Source: CAYRTD01 sp964528675 (GTDB taxonomy: Bacteria; Bacteroidota; Bacteroidia; Bacteroidales; GCA-2748055). From it: a stretch of 64,000 nucleotides of DNA. The stretch spans positions 1 to 64,000 of the forward strand of contig CAZGTU010000006.1 of the NCBI GenBank assembly GCA_964528675.1. The letters are read 5' to 3'. The notes under the pieces were generated by a model, which was given only the letters and a program-made list of their open reading frames with translations, was not told the DNA's origin and ran no database searches. How positions within the stretch are numbered: the stretch's first letter is position 1; each line of letters opens with the position of its first letter. Below are positions 52,589-63,400 of this stretch, piece after piece. The translations under genes were made by a program, and so were the position numbers.

Positions 52589-55500
52589 TTAAAATCCAAC
52601 CTTAATACCTGCAATAAACTGTCGGCTCTGTGGCAGTTGTCCGTAATCCACGCCAAGATGTACATGTGAATAGGAATAAGCAAATTCAGGATCGTAACCC
52701 AGATACCGGGACAAGGTCAGTAAATTATTGGCTGAAATATAAAACTCAGCATTTCTAAAGGTTAAAAATTCATTTGGAATGGTGTAACTTAAAGTGACAT
52801 TCTTTAATCTGGCATAAGAACCATCTTCCACCCACCGACTGGAAAAGTCGGCATTTCCCATCGGATCATTCATCAATGCCCGGGGCACAGCGGTTTCCTG
52901 ACCGTTATATTGCCATCTTTTCAATACATCCACACTTTGATTTTCAAGTCCGGTCATAGACTCATTTTGATAACGTACGTAATTAAATATTTCATTTCCT
53001 TTGGAGAAATAGACAAATGCACTGAGGGCCCATCGTTTGAAAGAGAATTTGGTGAAGAGTCCTCCAAAAAGCTCAGGAATTGAAGATCCAAGTATAGTTT
53101 TATCATAATTATTAATAACACCATCAGGTTCTCCCTCAGGTCCTGAAATGTCTTCATATATAGCATCACCTCCACTGTAAGCCATATTTCTTTCATTCAC
53201 CAGGCCTGCCTCTGCAGCTTCTTCATGAGTTGAGTAAACTCCTTTATAAACGTAGCCATAGAAACTATTCAGAGGAGCACCAACTTTGTTTATTAATTGG
53301 GCACCCTGAATATTATTAAAAAGTTGACCTCCTTTTACTTCCAGAACTTCATTTTGTACAGAAGAAATATTTGCCCGAATATCCCAGTCAAATGAATTGC
53401 CATCAATTACCCTGAGAAATGAGGACAATTCCCAGCCGTTATTCACCATTTTACCGCCATTCTCCATCCTGAAGTCATATCCAAGATAAGAATCAAGAGG
53501 TGTGAATATCAACATATTATCTGTAGTGGATTCAAAATAATTGAAAGAAGAATAAAAACGATTACCAAAGAATGAAAGATCAAATCCGAGATTCATCTTG
53601 GTAACCTCCTCATAACTCAACTGATCATTGGTTATCACTGCCGGATAGAGACCCACTGTTTCTCTGAATTTCACCGCTTCATAATAATTGGTGGCACTGG
53701 ATTCACCTATGTCATCATTCCCGGTTTTCCCATAAGAGAAACGGAATTTCAATTCTTCGAGCCAGGAATAATTCTTGAGGAAGAATTCATTGGATACACG
53801 CCATGCAGCTCCTGCCGAATAAAACAATCCGAAAGGTTCTCCCAGAACATCCATGGTATTAATAGCATTCTCTCCGACTCTCGATGATCCATCGAGAGAA
53901 ACTGTGGCATTCAACAGATATTTATCCCTGAAAGAATAAGTGAGATATTCATAAAAAGATACCCAGTTCCAGTTGCGGTTTTCTCCACCTATCTCTCTCT
54001 GATCGTTTTGGCCATCCTGAATGGTACGGTATTCATCATTTTGATGGGCATTTTTCGTAAGTCCCCAGTCATATTCATACTGATTGATTTCGAGATGCAT
54101 TCCCGTATTTGAAGAAAATACATGATCGTTCCCTATATTCTTCCGGAAGAGTAAATAGGTGTTGTTATAAATGGAATTCAAATCATTATTGGCAGATTTT
54201 GAAACATTAATAGCCTCATCATCATAATACATTTCCATCCCTTTATTGGGCATAAATAGATTTTCCTTCAGTATATTATAAGTCAGACTGAAATTTGAAA
54301 AGCCGGTCAGATTTTCATTTATTGCTCCTTCCAGCCCAAGGTTTGCAATAAAATTTGTATTGCTGTTTGAAGCTTCATAATTATCTATTATAGCCAGGGG
54401 ATTACTTACCTGCATTTCATAAACATTTGAAAGAATGGTTAATTCCCGTTCTTCCACATCATATTGATAAGGGTTCAGAAGTGGCGATTTTGCCAGGCTT
54501 GCCATTATCGGACTGGTTTCCGGAACGGTAGCGGCTTCCTTCAATTTTGCCAGATTATAATTCAGGGATACACCGGCATTCATTTTCAACCAGGTAAAAA
54601 TATTCAACCGGCTCACAAACCTGAGGTTGTAACTCTGATAATTGGTTTCCTTTATGATCCCGTCACCATTATAATAACCAAAAGAAAGACCGTAACGAGC
54701 TATCTCATCGCCTCCTTTCAAATTCAAATTAAGATTTGTAAAGGAAGCATCCCTGAAAACGATATCCTGCCAATTTGTATCATGTTGAAAATCGATATAA
54801 TTATCATCATCCTTCGTAAGAAACAGATTAGGATATCTTTCTTTAATTTCCTCCTCAAGCATTCCGGATGAAAAAAGCACTTCACTCATTAATGTTTTAT
54901 GCTGCTGCCCATTAAGCTGTGGTATGTATCTTTCAGGGGCAAGGGAATAGCCTGATCTTAAATCAAGTTCGATTGTGGTCTGGGTTACACTGGGATCGAG
55001 CGTTTCAATGAAAACAATACCATTCGATCCCCTTGATCCATAACTTGCTGCAATTGTAGCATCCTTTACCACAGTGGCCTTGGAAATATCATGTGGATTT
55101 ATTCCAACCAGGGGATTATAGGAATAGCCATGAATATTGGATCCGAAAATCTCATGCGGAGTTATGGGTATGCCATCCACGATGTACAGGGGTTGATTTG
55201 AAGTATTGACAGAGTTTATTCCCCTGATATTTGTTACTGCGCCACTTGAAGGTAAGCCTGATCGCTTTATTACATTCATGCCGGTAACACGACCCTGAAA
55301 ATATTCATCAAGAGTAACAGCCGGAGTATGATGCATGTTATCCACATCAACTTCCGAATACGTTGCAACTATATTTCTTTTTCTTACCGGTTGGGTCATC
55401 AGAAGAACCTGATCTTCTCCTGAAGTTACATCATCTGAGGTCAGATAGATCTTGAGCTCCTTCCTTCCACTGAGGAATATTCTCTTCTGTTTGTAATTAC

Positions 55501-55780
55501 CGGTTGGATCGATTATTAACCATTCATTGCGACCGGGCACTACCAACTCAAATCTCCCTTCTTCATCCGTTACAACAGGCATTAAAGATGAGCCTTCCAC
55601 ACTTACAGAAACATTTGAAAGGGGTTTATTGCTCTGGGACACAATAACCCCGCTTACCTGCAGCGAATCCTGAGAATAAGCCGAAAAGAAACATAACAGC
55701 ATAATGGCCAGCAAGTTTACTCTTCGCGTTAAATCCTTGATTTTAAATAGTGTATGCATTTTATTATGGCTTTCCTTCAA
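52589..55780 (-). CDS. SusC/RagA-family TonB-dependent transporter (pair B)
   Basis: 1063 aa. Signal peptide (LLAIMLLCFFSAYSQ), then a carboxypeptidase-regulatory-like domain (about 40-115, QVSGVIVSQSNKPLSNVSV), plug domain with VTNIRGINSVNTSNQPLYIV and DGIPITPHEIFG, and a 22-strand outer-membrane barrel ending AGIKVGF. There is no STN domain. It would import a glycan or oligosaccharide captured by SusD in the same operon. It begins 30 bases after a fasciclin gene, so the order suggests one transcript from 63649 or further upstream. A second methionine at 55759 could be the start. Confidence 0.92.
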   Translation of the reverse strand: MKESHNKMHTLFKIKDLTRRVNLLAIMLLCFFSAYSQDSLQVSGVIVSQSNKPLSNVSVSVEGSSLMPVVTDEEGRFELVVPGRNEWLIIDPTGNYKQKRIFLSGRKELKIYLTSDDVTSGEDQVLLMTQPVRKRNIVATYSEVDVDNMHHTPAVTLDEYFQGRVTGMNVIKRSGLPSSGAVTNIRGINSVNTSNQPLYIVDGIPITPHEIFGSNIHGYSYNPLVGINPHDISKATVVKDATIAASYGSRGSNGIVFIETLDPSVTQTTIELDLRSGYSLAPERYIPQLNGQQHKTLMSEVLFSSGMLEEEIKERYPNLFLTKDDDNYIDFQHDTNWQDIVFRDASFTNLNLNLKGGDEIARYGLSFGYYNGDGIIKETNYQSYNLRFVSRLNIFTWLKMNAGVSLNYNLAKLKEAATVPETSPIMASLAKSPLLNPYQYDVEERELTILSNVYEMQVSNPLAIIDNYEASNSNTNFIANLGLEGAINENLTGFSNFSLTYNILKENLFMPNKGMEMYYDDEAINVSKSANNDLNSIYNNTYLLFRKNIGNDHVFSSNTGMHLEINQYEYDWGLTKNAHQNDEYRTIQDGQNDQREIGGENRNWNWVSFYEYLTYSFRDKYLLNATVSLDGSSRVGENAINTMDVLGEPFGLFYSAGAAWRVSNEFFLKNYSWLEELKFRFSYGKTGNDDIGESSATNYYEAVKFRETVGLYPAVITNDQLSYEEVTKMNLGFDLSFFGNRFYSSFNYFESTTDNMLIFTPLDSYLGYDFRMENGGKMVNNGWELSSFLRVIDGNSFDWDIRANISSVQNEVLEVKGGQLFNNIQGAQLINKVGAPLNSFYGYVYKGVYSTHEEAAEAGLVNERNMAYSGGDAIYEDISGPEGEPDGVINNYDKTILGSSIPELFGGLFTKFSFKRWALSAFVYFSKGNEIFNYVRYQNESMTGLENQSVDVLKRWQYNGQETAVPRALMNDPMGNADFSSRWVEDGSYARLKNVTLSYTIPNEFLTFRNAEFYISANNLLTLSRYLGYDPEFAYSYSHVHLGVDYGQLPQSRQFIAGIKVGF

Positions 55781-55810
55781 TTTTCAATTAAATAACTTTC
55801 TCTCAAAAAT

Positions 55811-57349
55811 TTATTCATCATAAGGGATAAATTCAATATAGTCTATTACGAGTCCATTGGATAAAACATTTGCCGGGCCCTTGTATTCAAACCTGATCTC
55901 AGCATCTCCATAACCGGCTTTGTTGTCAAGCCAGCAATCCCATTTATTAAAGCCTCCCTCTGGACGGTATCGAACACCTGTGACACTCCAGAAATACTCC
56001 CTGTTTTTTACATAATCGTAATAGTCGATGGTGGCTATAAGCTCATCATTTGCATAAATTTCGTACAATCCGCCAACATACATATGCGTTCTCACAACCA
56101 TCAGATATCTCCTGGGGAAAATGTTTTCAACCTTGATTGTGGCTGAAAAATCACCATCATATCCTTTTTGAAAATCAACCTTTAAAATAGAATCGTTGGA
56201 GGCCGTATTTACATATTCCCTCTGTGGTTGGGTGGCAATATCGCTGTTAATGGTAACAAGTTCTGGCAACCATGAAAACTTATTTATTCCGGTTTGTTCC
56301 ATCAACCATTCCCCTTCCATCCTCACAGAACCTGTAAAAAGCGTGTCCGGGATAGAAAAATCCTGGTAGTTATAGGCATATCCATTGCTGCAAAGTGTTT
56401 TTTCAGTGGGTACATAGTCAATAATGATACTGTCGCCCAGAACATTTTTCAACTTCACGGTATCGGTTGGCAGGGTCTTCATAAATTCCTGTGGTTCAAG
56501 CATATTTAAAAAAACTCCATTTTCCAGCAAGTAAGGAATTAAAACATCTTCCTGCCATTCATAGGGAATATCATTATAGTCCTGGTAGATATCGCCCAGA
56601 GAAAGAGCCATTTCAGTCAGAGCGTTGTTATAATCTTCTTCTTTGGGAAATACTATGGTTGCAGTTTTGTTCCTGAATTCTTCCTTTATGGGGAAAAAGA
56701 ATTGCTCGAATTCATTGTATATGATTGCAACCGTATCATATATGGTTCTTCCTTCTTCATCAAATCCAATTGGGCGACTTTCTTCCCTGTCCAGAATTAT
56801 GGAATCCTGGTCATCATAATACCTCTTGAAAACAGGGTTGGTATAAGAATAATACTCATAGAGATTTGGCTTGGGTCGGGGAATCTCTCCCATTACAAAA
56901 AACTTTCCGTTTTTATATAAGGGACTTTCAAATTCCAGGGGAATCTGGTCATAATGACTTGCACTTCCGGAACGTTCGAAAAGCGCATACTTTTCTGCAA
57001 GCGTCTGCACTTTTCTTTTTCCCCGGATATTTCCGGATTGTATATAATGATTTGATATAAGGTAGTTCAAAAATGAGCCTCCTATTGTATCCGATCCGGT
57101 AAATGAATCGAAAGCATCATTGTCAGGAATAAATAAGGTATAAGGATCGTCTTTCAGAAAAAGAGTATCATATTGATTTTCCTTAACATACTGAGTGAAA
57201 GTACTCAGATTCTCATCCTCCTGGATAGCTTCCCATACATTCTTGTTGACTGTTGGTGGAGTATTTCCGTAATGTTCCTGCCAGTCCTCTTCACATCCCG
57301 CCAGCATTATGATCAATGCGATTAATAATATCCCTTTTATTGTATCCAT
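55811..57349 (-). CDS. Fasciclin-domain lipoprotein 1 of the SusCD locus
   Basis: 512 aa. Lipoprotein signal ALIIMLAGCEEDW (cysteine 19). The fasciclin domain is recognisable in NLSTFTQYVKENQYDTLFLK and TLFIPDNDAFDSFTGSDTIG, with FLNYLISNHYIQSG as the second block. About 130 C-terminal residues (from roughly 380) form a beta-sandwich with YEIYANDELIATIDYYD and LVIDYIEFIPYDE. Likely anchored to the outer membrane and facing outward, and may bind glycan or help recruit an enzyme. Six bases separate it from the previous fasciclin gene, and SusC follows after 30. Confidence 0.82.
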   Translation of the reverse strand: MDTIKGILLIALIIMLAGCEEDWQEHYGNTPPTVNKNVWEAIQEDENLSTFTQYVKENQYDTLFLKDDPYTLFIPDNDAFDSFTGSDTIGGSFLNYLISNHYIQSGNIRGKRKVQTLAEKYALFERSGSASHYDQIPLEFESPLYKNGKFFVMGEIPRPKPNLYEYYSYTNPVFKRYYDDQDSIILDREESRPIGFDEEGRTIYDTVAIIYNEFEQFFFPIKEEFRNKTATIVFPKEEDYNNALTEMALSLGDIYQDYNDIPYEWQEDVLIPYLLENGVFLNMLEPQEFMKTLPTDTVKLKNVLGDSIIIDYVPTEKTLCSNGYAYNYQDFSIPDTLFTGSVRMEGEWLMEQTGINKFSWLPELVTINSDIATQPQREYVNTASNDSILKVDFQKGYDGDFSATIKVENIFPRRYLMVVRTHMYVGGLYEIYANDELIATIDYYDYVKNREYFWSVTGVRYRPEGGFNKWDCWLDNKAGYGDAEIRFEYKGPANVLSNGLVIDYIEFIPYDE

Positions 57350-57355
57350 TCCTGA

Positions 57356-58924
57356 TTAATTTTTAAATGGTTCAAATCTTATATAATCCCATAGAAATCG
57401 GCCGGGTATCAGAGACTTTACCTGTATCCTGTGTTCTTCATATCTTGAAAAATCTATGGTTCCCAGTTCAATTCTTGCAAAAGGATTATCAGTACTTCCA
57501 CCCGAGGACAGATCGATGAGTCCCCCCATATTTTTACCGTCGATATAAACTTCAACTACAGCATTCCCTTCATTAAAAGCTTCAGCTCCAAGGAATACAT
57601 TATACTTTCCCTGGATGATCTTCGGGATATCGTAGTTAATAATAAAATCTCCATCTAATTGAAGATAATCATTACTCCATGCGGGGTGATCATCATCTGC
57701 TTCCATTACAAAGAAAAGATCTGTTCCGGAATAACTTATTACAGATAATGCCGAGGAGTCTTCAATAATGTAAGTACCTGGTTCCTGCCGGTACTCATGA
57801 AATGTAGGCTCATTGTAGAACTGATAGGTTTGAACTGCCCTCGAAGGTTTCTGACGTCTCATTACCTGGTCTATGAAATGTATGGCACCACTCTGGGTCA
57901 ATATATTGCTTTCATCATAATAAAATCCTATATAGTCAATGATGGTGGTATCTTCTTCCACCACAAGGGTATCAAATATTTGTTTGCCTTTATTAATCTT
58001 AATGTCAAGATCGGTTCCATTAACATTAAGCGGAATCTCGGCATAAGTGCTGAAATTTGAGTTAACACCAACAAAATCATCAAGGAAATGATTCTCCTGC
58101 AGGATATGGTATCCCACATAATTATAAAGAGGATTGGAAGGATTCGTGTAATCTGCGTCATCAGGACTTACCAGGGCGATCAAATCCTCCAGATCGTAAA
58201 TTTCATTTCTGTTGTACACGGAATCGGGTTCCACAAACATGGTAAAAGTACCCTCAATATTTTCTGATTCTTTCTGGTTGAAATCGACAGAATCGGATAA
58301 GCCGGTGGCTTCCAGTGCAGATAGGAATATAGAAAATTCTGTATGCTGCTTAAGCCAGTCATAACTTGTAAAAGTGACCGGACTTAATGCTTCACTGATT
58401 TCGTGAACGATTCCGTTGGATAATTCTACATTTGGGAATACCACCGGAGCCTGGTTATTGATCTTATAATAAGAAGTATCCGGTTCAATAACAAAACTTA
58501 CCGTCAGAAAATCCTGGGAAAGTGTATATTCAGGCAGTGCTCCGAAAGGAAAATCGTTGGAAAGTATGGCCAGGTTAATTACATGGTAGCGGCTGAAGGC
58601 CTGAACATAAGCTTTATTGCTTAGCATATCTTCAAGAGAATTAAACTGATCATTGACCTGAATGAACCTTTCGATTGCCAGATTATCGGGAAGAAAGAGA
58701 GTATAACCAATACCATCAGGGTTGTAGGCGCTCATAGTTTTGTGAATGCCTCCTTCTTCAAGGATCCTTTTAAAACTTGAAAATCTTTCTTCATTCTCCA
58801 GGATATAATCCCAGATAGTCATTTGTTCCATATCCTCGAAACCGGGGTCCACGGTAGGTTCCTCGCAGGATTGTATTCCTGCAAATAAAAGGATGGTAAT
58901 TATTATGTTGAATATTCTTCTCAT
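57356..58924 (-). CDS. Fasciclin-domain lipoprotein 2 of the SusCD locus
   Basis: 522 aa. Lipoprotein signal LLFAGIQSCEEPTVDP (cysteine 20). Two fasciclin repeats: GYTLFLPDNLAIERFIQVND with VVFPNVELSNGIVHEISEAL, and the second from about 190 (FSIFLSALEATGLSDSVDF; VGYHILQENHF; SGAIHFIDQVM). The C-terminal beta-sandwich (from about 385; NVFLGAEAFNEGNAVVEVYI; RFLWDYIRFEPFKN) is homologous to that of the neighbouring gene. The two are paralogues. Both lie between two SusCD pairs, 6 bases apart, an arrangement that suggests a joint surface complex. Confidence 0.83.
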   Translation of the reverse strand: MRRIFNIIITILLFAGIQSCEEPTVDPGFEDMEQMTIWDYILENEERFSSFKRILEEGGIHKTMSAYNPDGIGYTLFLPDNLAIERFIQVNDQFNSLEDMLSNKAYVQAFSRYHVINLAILSNDFPFGALPEYTLSQDFLTVSFVIEPDTSYYKINNQAPVVFPNVELSNGIVHEISEALSPVTFTSYDWLKQHTEFSIFLSALEATGLSDSVDFNQKESENIEGTFTMFVEPDSVYNRNEIYDLEDLIALVSPDDADYTNPSNPLYNYVGYHILQENHFLDDFVGVNSNFSTYAEIPLNVNGTDLDIKINKGKQIFDTLVVEEDTTIIDYIGFYYDESNILTQSGAIHFIDQVMRRQKPSRAVQTYQFYNEPTFHEYRQEPGTYIIEDSSALSVISYSGTDLFFVMEADDDHPAWSNDYLQLDGDFIINYDIPKIIQGKYNVFLGAEAFNEGNAVVEVYIDGKNMGGLIDLSSGGSTDNPFARIELGTIDFSRYEEHRIQVKSLIPGRFLWDYIRFEPFKN

Positions 58925-58927
58925 TGC

Positions 58928-60397
58928 TTAAAAATTATAATATGGATTCTGAACCAGTGCCTTATTTCTTTCTATCTCCTCTTCATGTATGGGAAGATAC
59001 CATCCGAGAGGATTATTAAGCTTAATGGACAAAATTCTTTTTTGGGTTGAATTTACGTTTTGGACAATGATCTCAATCAACTTACTTTTCCTGCTGAAAT
59101 TATTACGTCTACCCATTCTCATCAAATCAAACCAACGTTTTCCTTCAAAAGCCAGTTCTCTTGCTCTCTCTTCCAGTATTGCATCTTCGTAGGCTGAAGC
59201 TGAGTTGGCAAGTTTAAGGGGTGGTACATCAGCTCTTTCCCTGATGTCATTTAAAATGCTAAGTGCTTCCGGAAAGCGTTCAAGCTGCGAAAGGGCTTCC
59301 GCTTTCATGAGAAGAACATCAGCCAGCCGGTATACGATCCAGTTGCATGAACTCTGGTCTGAACCTGTTCTTTCGGTTGTACCATCATTTGACCGTCCCA
59401 GGTATTTCCAGATAATATAATCATCCTCTCCTCTTTTGGCAATTGAGGCATCCTCTCCCCTTACCAGCTCCTTGGCGTATTTCTTAGCGAAAAATTCAAG
59501 TGCTTTCTGGCTGGGATCTATATTGTAGCTATTATAGCGAGTCAAACCGAACATGCTGTTATCCTGATTCAGTTCGGTGTCAAATTGAAATTCGAATATT
59601 CCCTCCAGGGAGTTTCCCGGATAATATAATTCAAACCATTTCCCCGCAGGAAGTAAAACATAGTCTTCATTTGCCTCAATTCTACTTACATATTCAAGTA
59701 CTGCTTCATAATCAAATCTCCAGAGAGCGATATCTGCCAGCAAGGCATCTATTGCAGCTTTGGTAGCACGTCCTTTATTTTCCTTGATTGTGGGATGTCC
59801 ATCAATGGTTGCGTATGGTCTTATATCCTCCAGATCGATGATCAATTGCTGAAGAATTTCATCCCCGCTTGCTTTTGGCACATATATATTAGATTCATCG
59901 CTAATTGTTGGTTCAGTTACGTAAGGTACATCTCTGAAAATTCTGACAAGGTAAAAATAACTGAGGCTTCGCAGGAAGATAGCTTCTGAGAGATATCCCT
60001 GTAACTGATAATCGGTAAAGGTGTTATCGATTTCCTGGACCTGCGGTGCATTCAAAATTACCTCATTGCAATAACCAATTACCTGGTAAAAATCCTGCCA
60101 GTTGCAGAGATAATTATCGGGATAAATATTTCCTTCCATTATATTTCTTTCAGAACCGCCAAGGTTCACATCGGCACGAATCATGTCACCTCTTAGTTCA
60201 CCGTATCTGAAAAGCTTACCATCCATTACGGCAAATGACTCATAGGCTCCCATTAACACGGCCTCCACATCTTCCTTGGTAGTCCAGAATTCCTCCCTTA
60301 TCAAGCCTTCAGGCGGAATAAGATCCATCCATTCATTGCATCCAAAGTTCAATGTCAGAGTCAGAAATATCAAAGTATGTTTAGCTATTCTTTTCAT
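58928..60397 (-). CDS. SusD/RagB-family lipoprotein (pair A)
   Basis: 489 aa. Lipoprotein signal LIFLTLTLNFGCNEWMDLIP with cysteine 20. SusD signatures are LSEAIFLRSLSYFYLVRIFR and FPEALSILNDIRERADVP, with ILEERARELAFEGKRWFDL and the C-terminal motif INNPLGWYLPI modified to LNNPLGWYLPIHEEEIERN. Partner of the SusC at 60416. Three bases separate it from the next gene, so translation is coupled. Confidence 0.92.
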   Translation of the reverse strand: MKRIAKHTLIFLTLTLNFGCNEWMDLIPPEGLIREEFWTTKEDVEAVLMGAYESFAVMDGKLFRYGELRGDMIRADVNLGGSERNIMEGNIYPDNYLCNWQDFYQVIGYCNEVILNAPQVQEIDNTFTDYQLQGYLSEAIFLRSLSYFYLVRIFRDVPYVTEPTISDESNIYVPKASGDEILQQLIIDLEDIRPYATIDGHPTIKENKGRATKAAIDALLADIALWRFDYEAVLEYVSRIEANEDYVLLPAGKWFELYYPGNSLEGIFEFQFDTELNQDNSMFGLTRYNSYNIDPSQKALEFFAKKYAKELVRGEDASIAKRGEDDYIIWKYLGRSNDGTTERTGSDQSSCNWIVYRLADVLLMKAEALSQLERFPEALSILNDIRERADVPPLKLANSASAYEDAILEERARELAFEGKRWFDLMRMGRRNNFSRKSKLIEIIVQNVNSTQKRILSIKLNNPLGWYLPIHEEEIERNKALVQNPYYNF

Positions 60398-60415
60398 GTC
60401 AATTCCTTTATAAAA

Positions 60416-63400
60416 TTAGAAACCTACGGAGATACTGAGAGTTATGATCCTTGGTGGGGGTGTTTTTGCATAATCAACCCCTATCCAGAAAGGATTAGTT
60501 GCATCCTGACCTATCTCCGGATCCTGTCCTGAATAATTCGTAATAGTGATGAGTTTCCTGGCACTTAAAGCAAATGCCATATTTCTTACATGAAGCTTCT
60601 CGGCAATTTCTCTTTTTAACCTGTATCCCACTTTCATATTGATCAGCCTGAGATAATCCCCTTTTTCAACATACCTGTCAGACCCAAGATTATTGGCAGG
60701 GTGATTCATATATGCCCGGGGCAACATTCCCTCTTCATCCTGACCCTGGACACGCCAGCGGCTAAGAACAGCTTTACTCTGATTATTCCGGTTATTCATG
60801 CCCTCGGTTGAAATGGCCACTCCGTTAATAATGTCGAAGCCAATGCGGTAATGAAAACTGGTTGAAAAATCAAAGTTCTTATAGCTCACAGATGTACCAA
60901 AGCCCCCTACGAAATCAGGATTGGAATCCCCGATGTATACAACATCATTGAGATCTATGATACCGTCATGATTAATATCGGCATACATAGCATCCCCGCC
61001 TTTAAAAGTGTATGTTCCTGTATAAGTCATGGGAATGGGATTTCCCACATTATCAGTAAGAAGATTACCTTCCGCATCTTTTGCAAAAGCATCCTGATCG
61101 GTAGGATAAACTCCAAGATAACGGAATCCGAAGAATGATCCGATAGGCTCTCCCTCAAGCACTCTGAGTGGATAATCCCCATTACCTATGGCTGTTGATC
61201 TCTCTGTGTTGAAATTATCCGGCAGAACATTAAAAGCATTGATGTTTCTTGATGTATTAAAATTCACAGACCAGGAGAAATTATCCCTGCGCATAAGTTC
61301 TATGTCTACCATCATCTCCCAGCCTTTATTCTGTAATTCGCCGCCATTTAAAAACTTCAGCTCATCAAAACCACTTGACCATGGTATAGGATATTCACTA
61401 AACAAAAGATCGGTGGTTACTTTATCATACACATCAGCTTCGAAGTAAACACGATTCTTGAACAGGCTTAACTCCAGTCCCATATTCCATGATTCCTGTG
61501 ATTCCCATTGCAGGTTGTTAAGCTGCACCTGCGTTGGTACGATTGCCGGATTGGTAATATAATTTCCTGTATGGGTAGATGCAAAGGTTGCAAACCTGGC
61601 ATAGGCATCGCCCGGCTGTCTTCCGGTCACTCCCCAACTGGCTTTTAGCATACTTTCACCCAGCCAGGTGAAACTATTGAACAGGGGTTCACTTGAAAAT
61701 CTCCACCCCATAGAAACACCTTTAAAGACTCCCCACCTTTTATTTGAACCGAATGATGAATTGGCATCAGCCCTTACAACAGTTTGCACCATGTACTTGT
61801 CTCTGAATTTGTAATTGAGGTTTAACAGGGCTCCAAGTTCACGTTGTGATCCCGAACCATTTCCGATCCAGTTAATCTGTGCGTCGATGGCCGGATCCTG
61901 TATATCGGTACTCGGGGTTTTATTACTTTGAATATTCATCCATTCGTAACTTGATTGATTGGTAATCCAGGTAGCAGCCCCCGTAAGCTCATGCGCATTT
62001 GATTTGAAGGGACTATCAAAAGCAAGCTGGGTTTCCGTACGAATGGAGGAGGAAAGGTTATTGGATTCTTCCGCTTTATTCACGTTCCAGGCAAGCCAAT
62101 CTGCTCCTATAGCATTATAAGGCAGGTAATTCTGCGATTTAGATCCATTGAACTGGAAAGATACGGTTTCTCTGAAAGTAAGCCAATCTGTTATGTTATA
62201 TCGAATACGGAAGGTATTTTGAAGGTTATTCTCAAGACGGTCATCTTTTCCGAGATTAGCCACGGCAACAGGATTGAAAAAAGTGGTACCGTCTCCCTGG
62301 TAGCTGTTTATAGGTGTGAAATACTCTCCTGTTAAGTTACCATAGGCATCGTACTCCCAGATGCTCATATTGGGCGACTTGATGTAAGCCATTTCACGGA
62401 TGTTTCTTCTCTGCCATCCGCTTCCAAGTTCCAGGTTACCATCGCGTTTTGTGTTATAATAACTGAACTGGATCTGGAACAGAAATTTTCTTGACAGGTA
62501 GTAATCAAGATTAACACGTGTATTGAATCTCCTCGAACTGGTATTGATGGTTGTTCCTCCTTCATCTACATAACTAAAAGAAGTGAAATAACGTGTCTTC
62601 TCTCCACCTCCTGAAACCTTAAAATAATGATCGTGCGTAACAGCATCCTGTGTGATGGCGCCAATCCAATCGGTGTTGGCCGAATAATTATAAAAATCAA
62701 CATAATCTCGGTCATAAGCAATTTCAGGCGGAATATTGAAAACTCCCCGACTGTTGTGCCATTCCTCGAGTTGTAGCATGATATATTCATCCCCGTTCAA
62801 CATAGGGATAGCAGGGGGCTGAAAGTTCAAAGAATTCTTATACTGATAATCAAACTGAACCTTACCCATTCTTCCTTTGTAAGTTTCTATCAAAAGAACA
62901 CCGTCTGCTCCTCTTGAACCGTAAACAGCGGAAGAAGCAGCATCTTTAAGAATTTCAATTGATTTTATATCCTGAAGAGCAATGTTGACAAGATTACTGA
63001 TATCTTCTGTATCTGCAGAGCTAAGATCAAAACCGGAGGAAACACGCTGCTGAGGAACACCGTCAATTACAATAAGAGGCTGACTGTTCCCCATCGAACT
63101 AAGTCCCCTGATAACCAGTTGAGATCCCGAACCCGGGTCTCCTGAAGCAGCAATAATATCAAGACCACTGACTTTACCCTGAAGTGCATCGGCAGCAGAT
63201 AGTACACCGGCATCCTGCATTTCGATCATATCCACTTTTACCGTTGAGGAAGCATTGTCTCTTTCAGAGATATTCGTCAGGCTGTGATCCGACTTCGCCT
63301 TGGCAGTTACTACAACCTCCTCAAGTTCCATATTCGATTGTGCTAACTCAATTGTCATCGGCTTTGAGGGATCCGGTTCAATCTCTTTGGTTTCATAACC

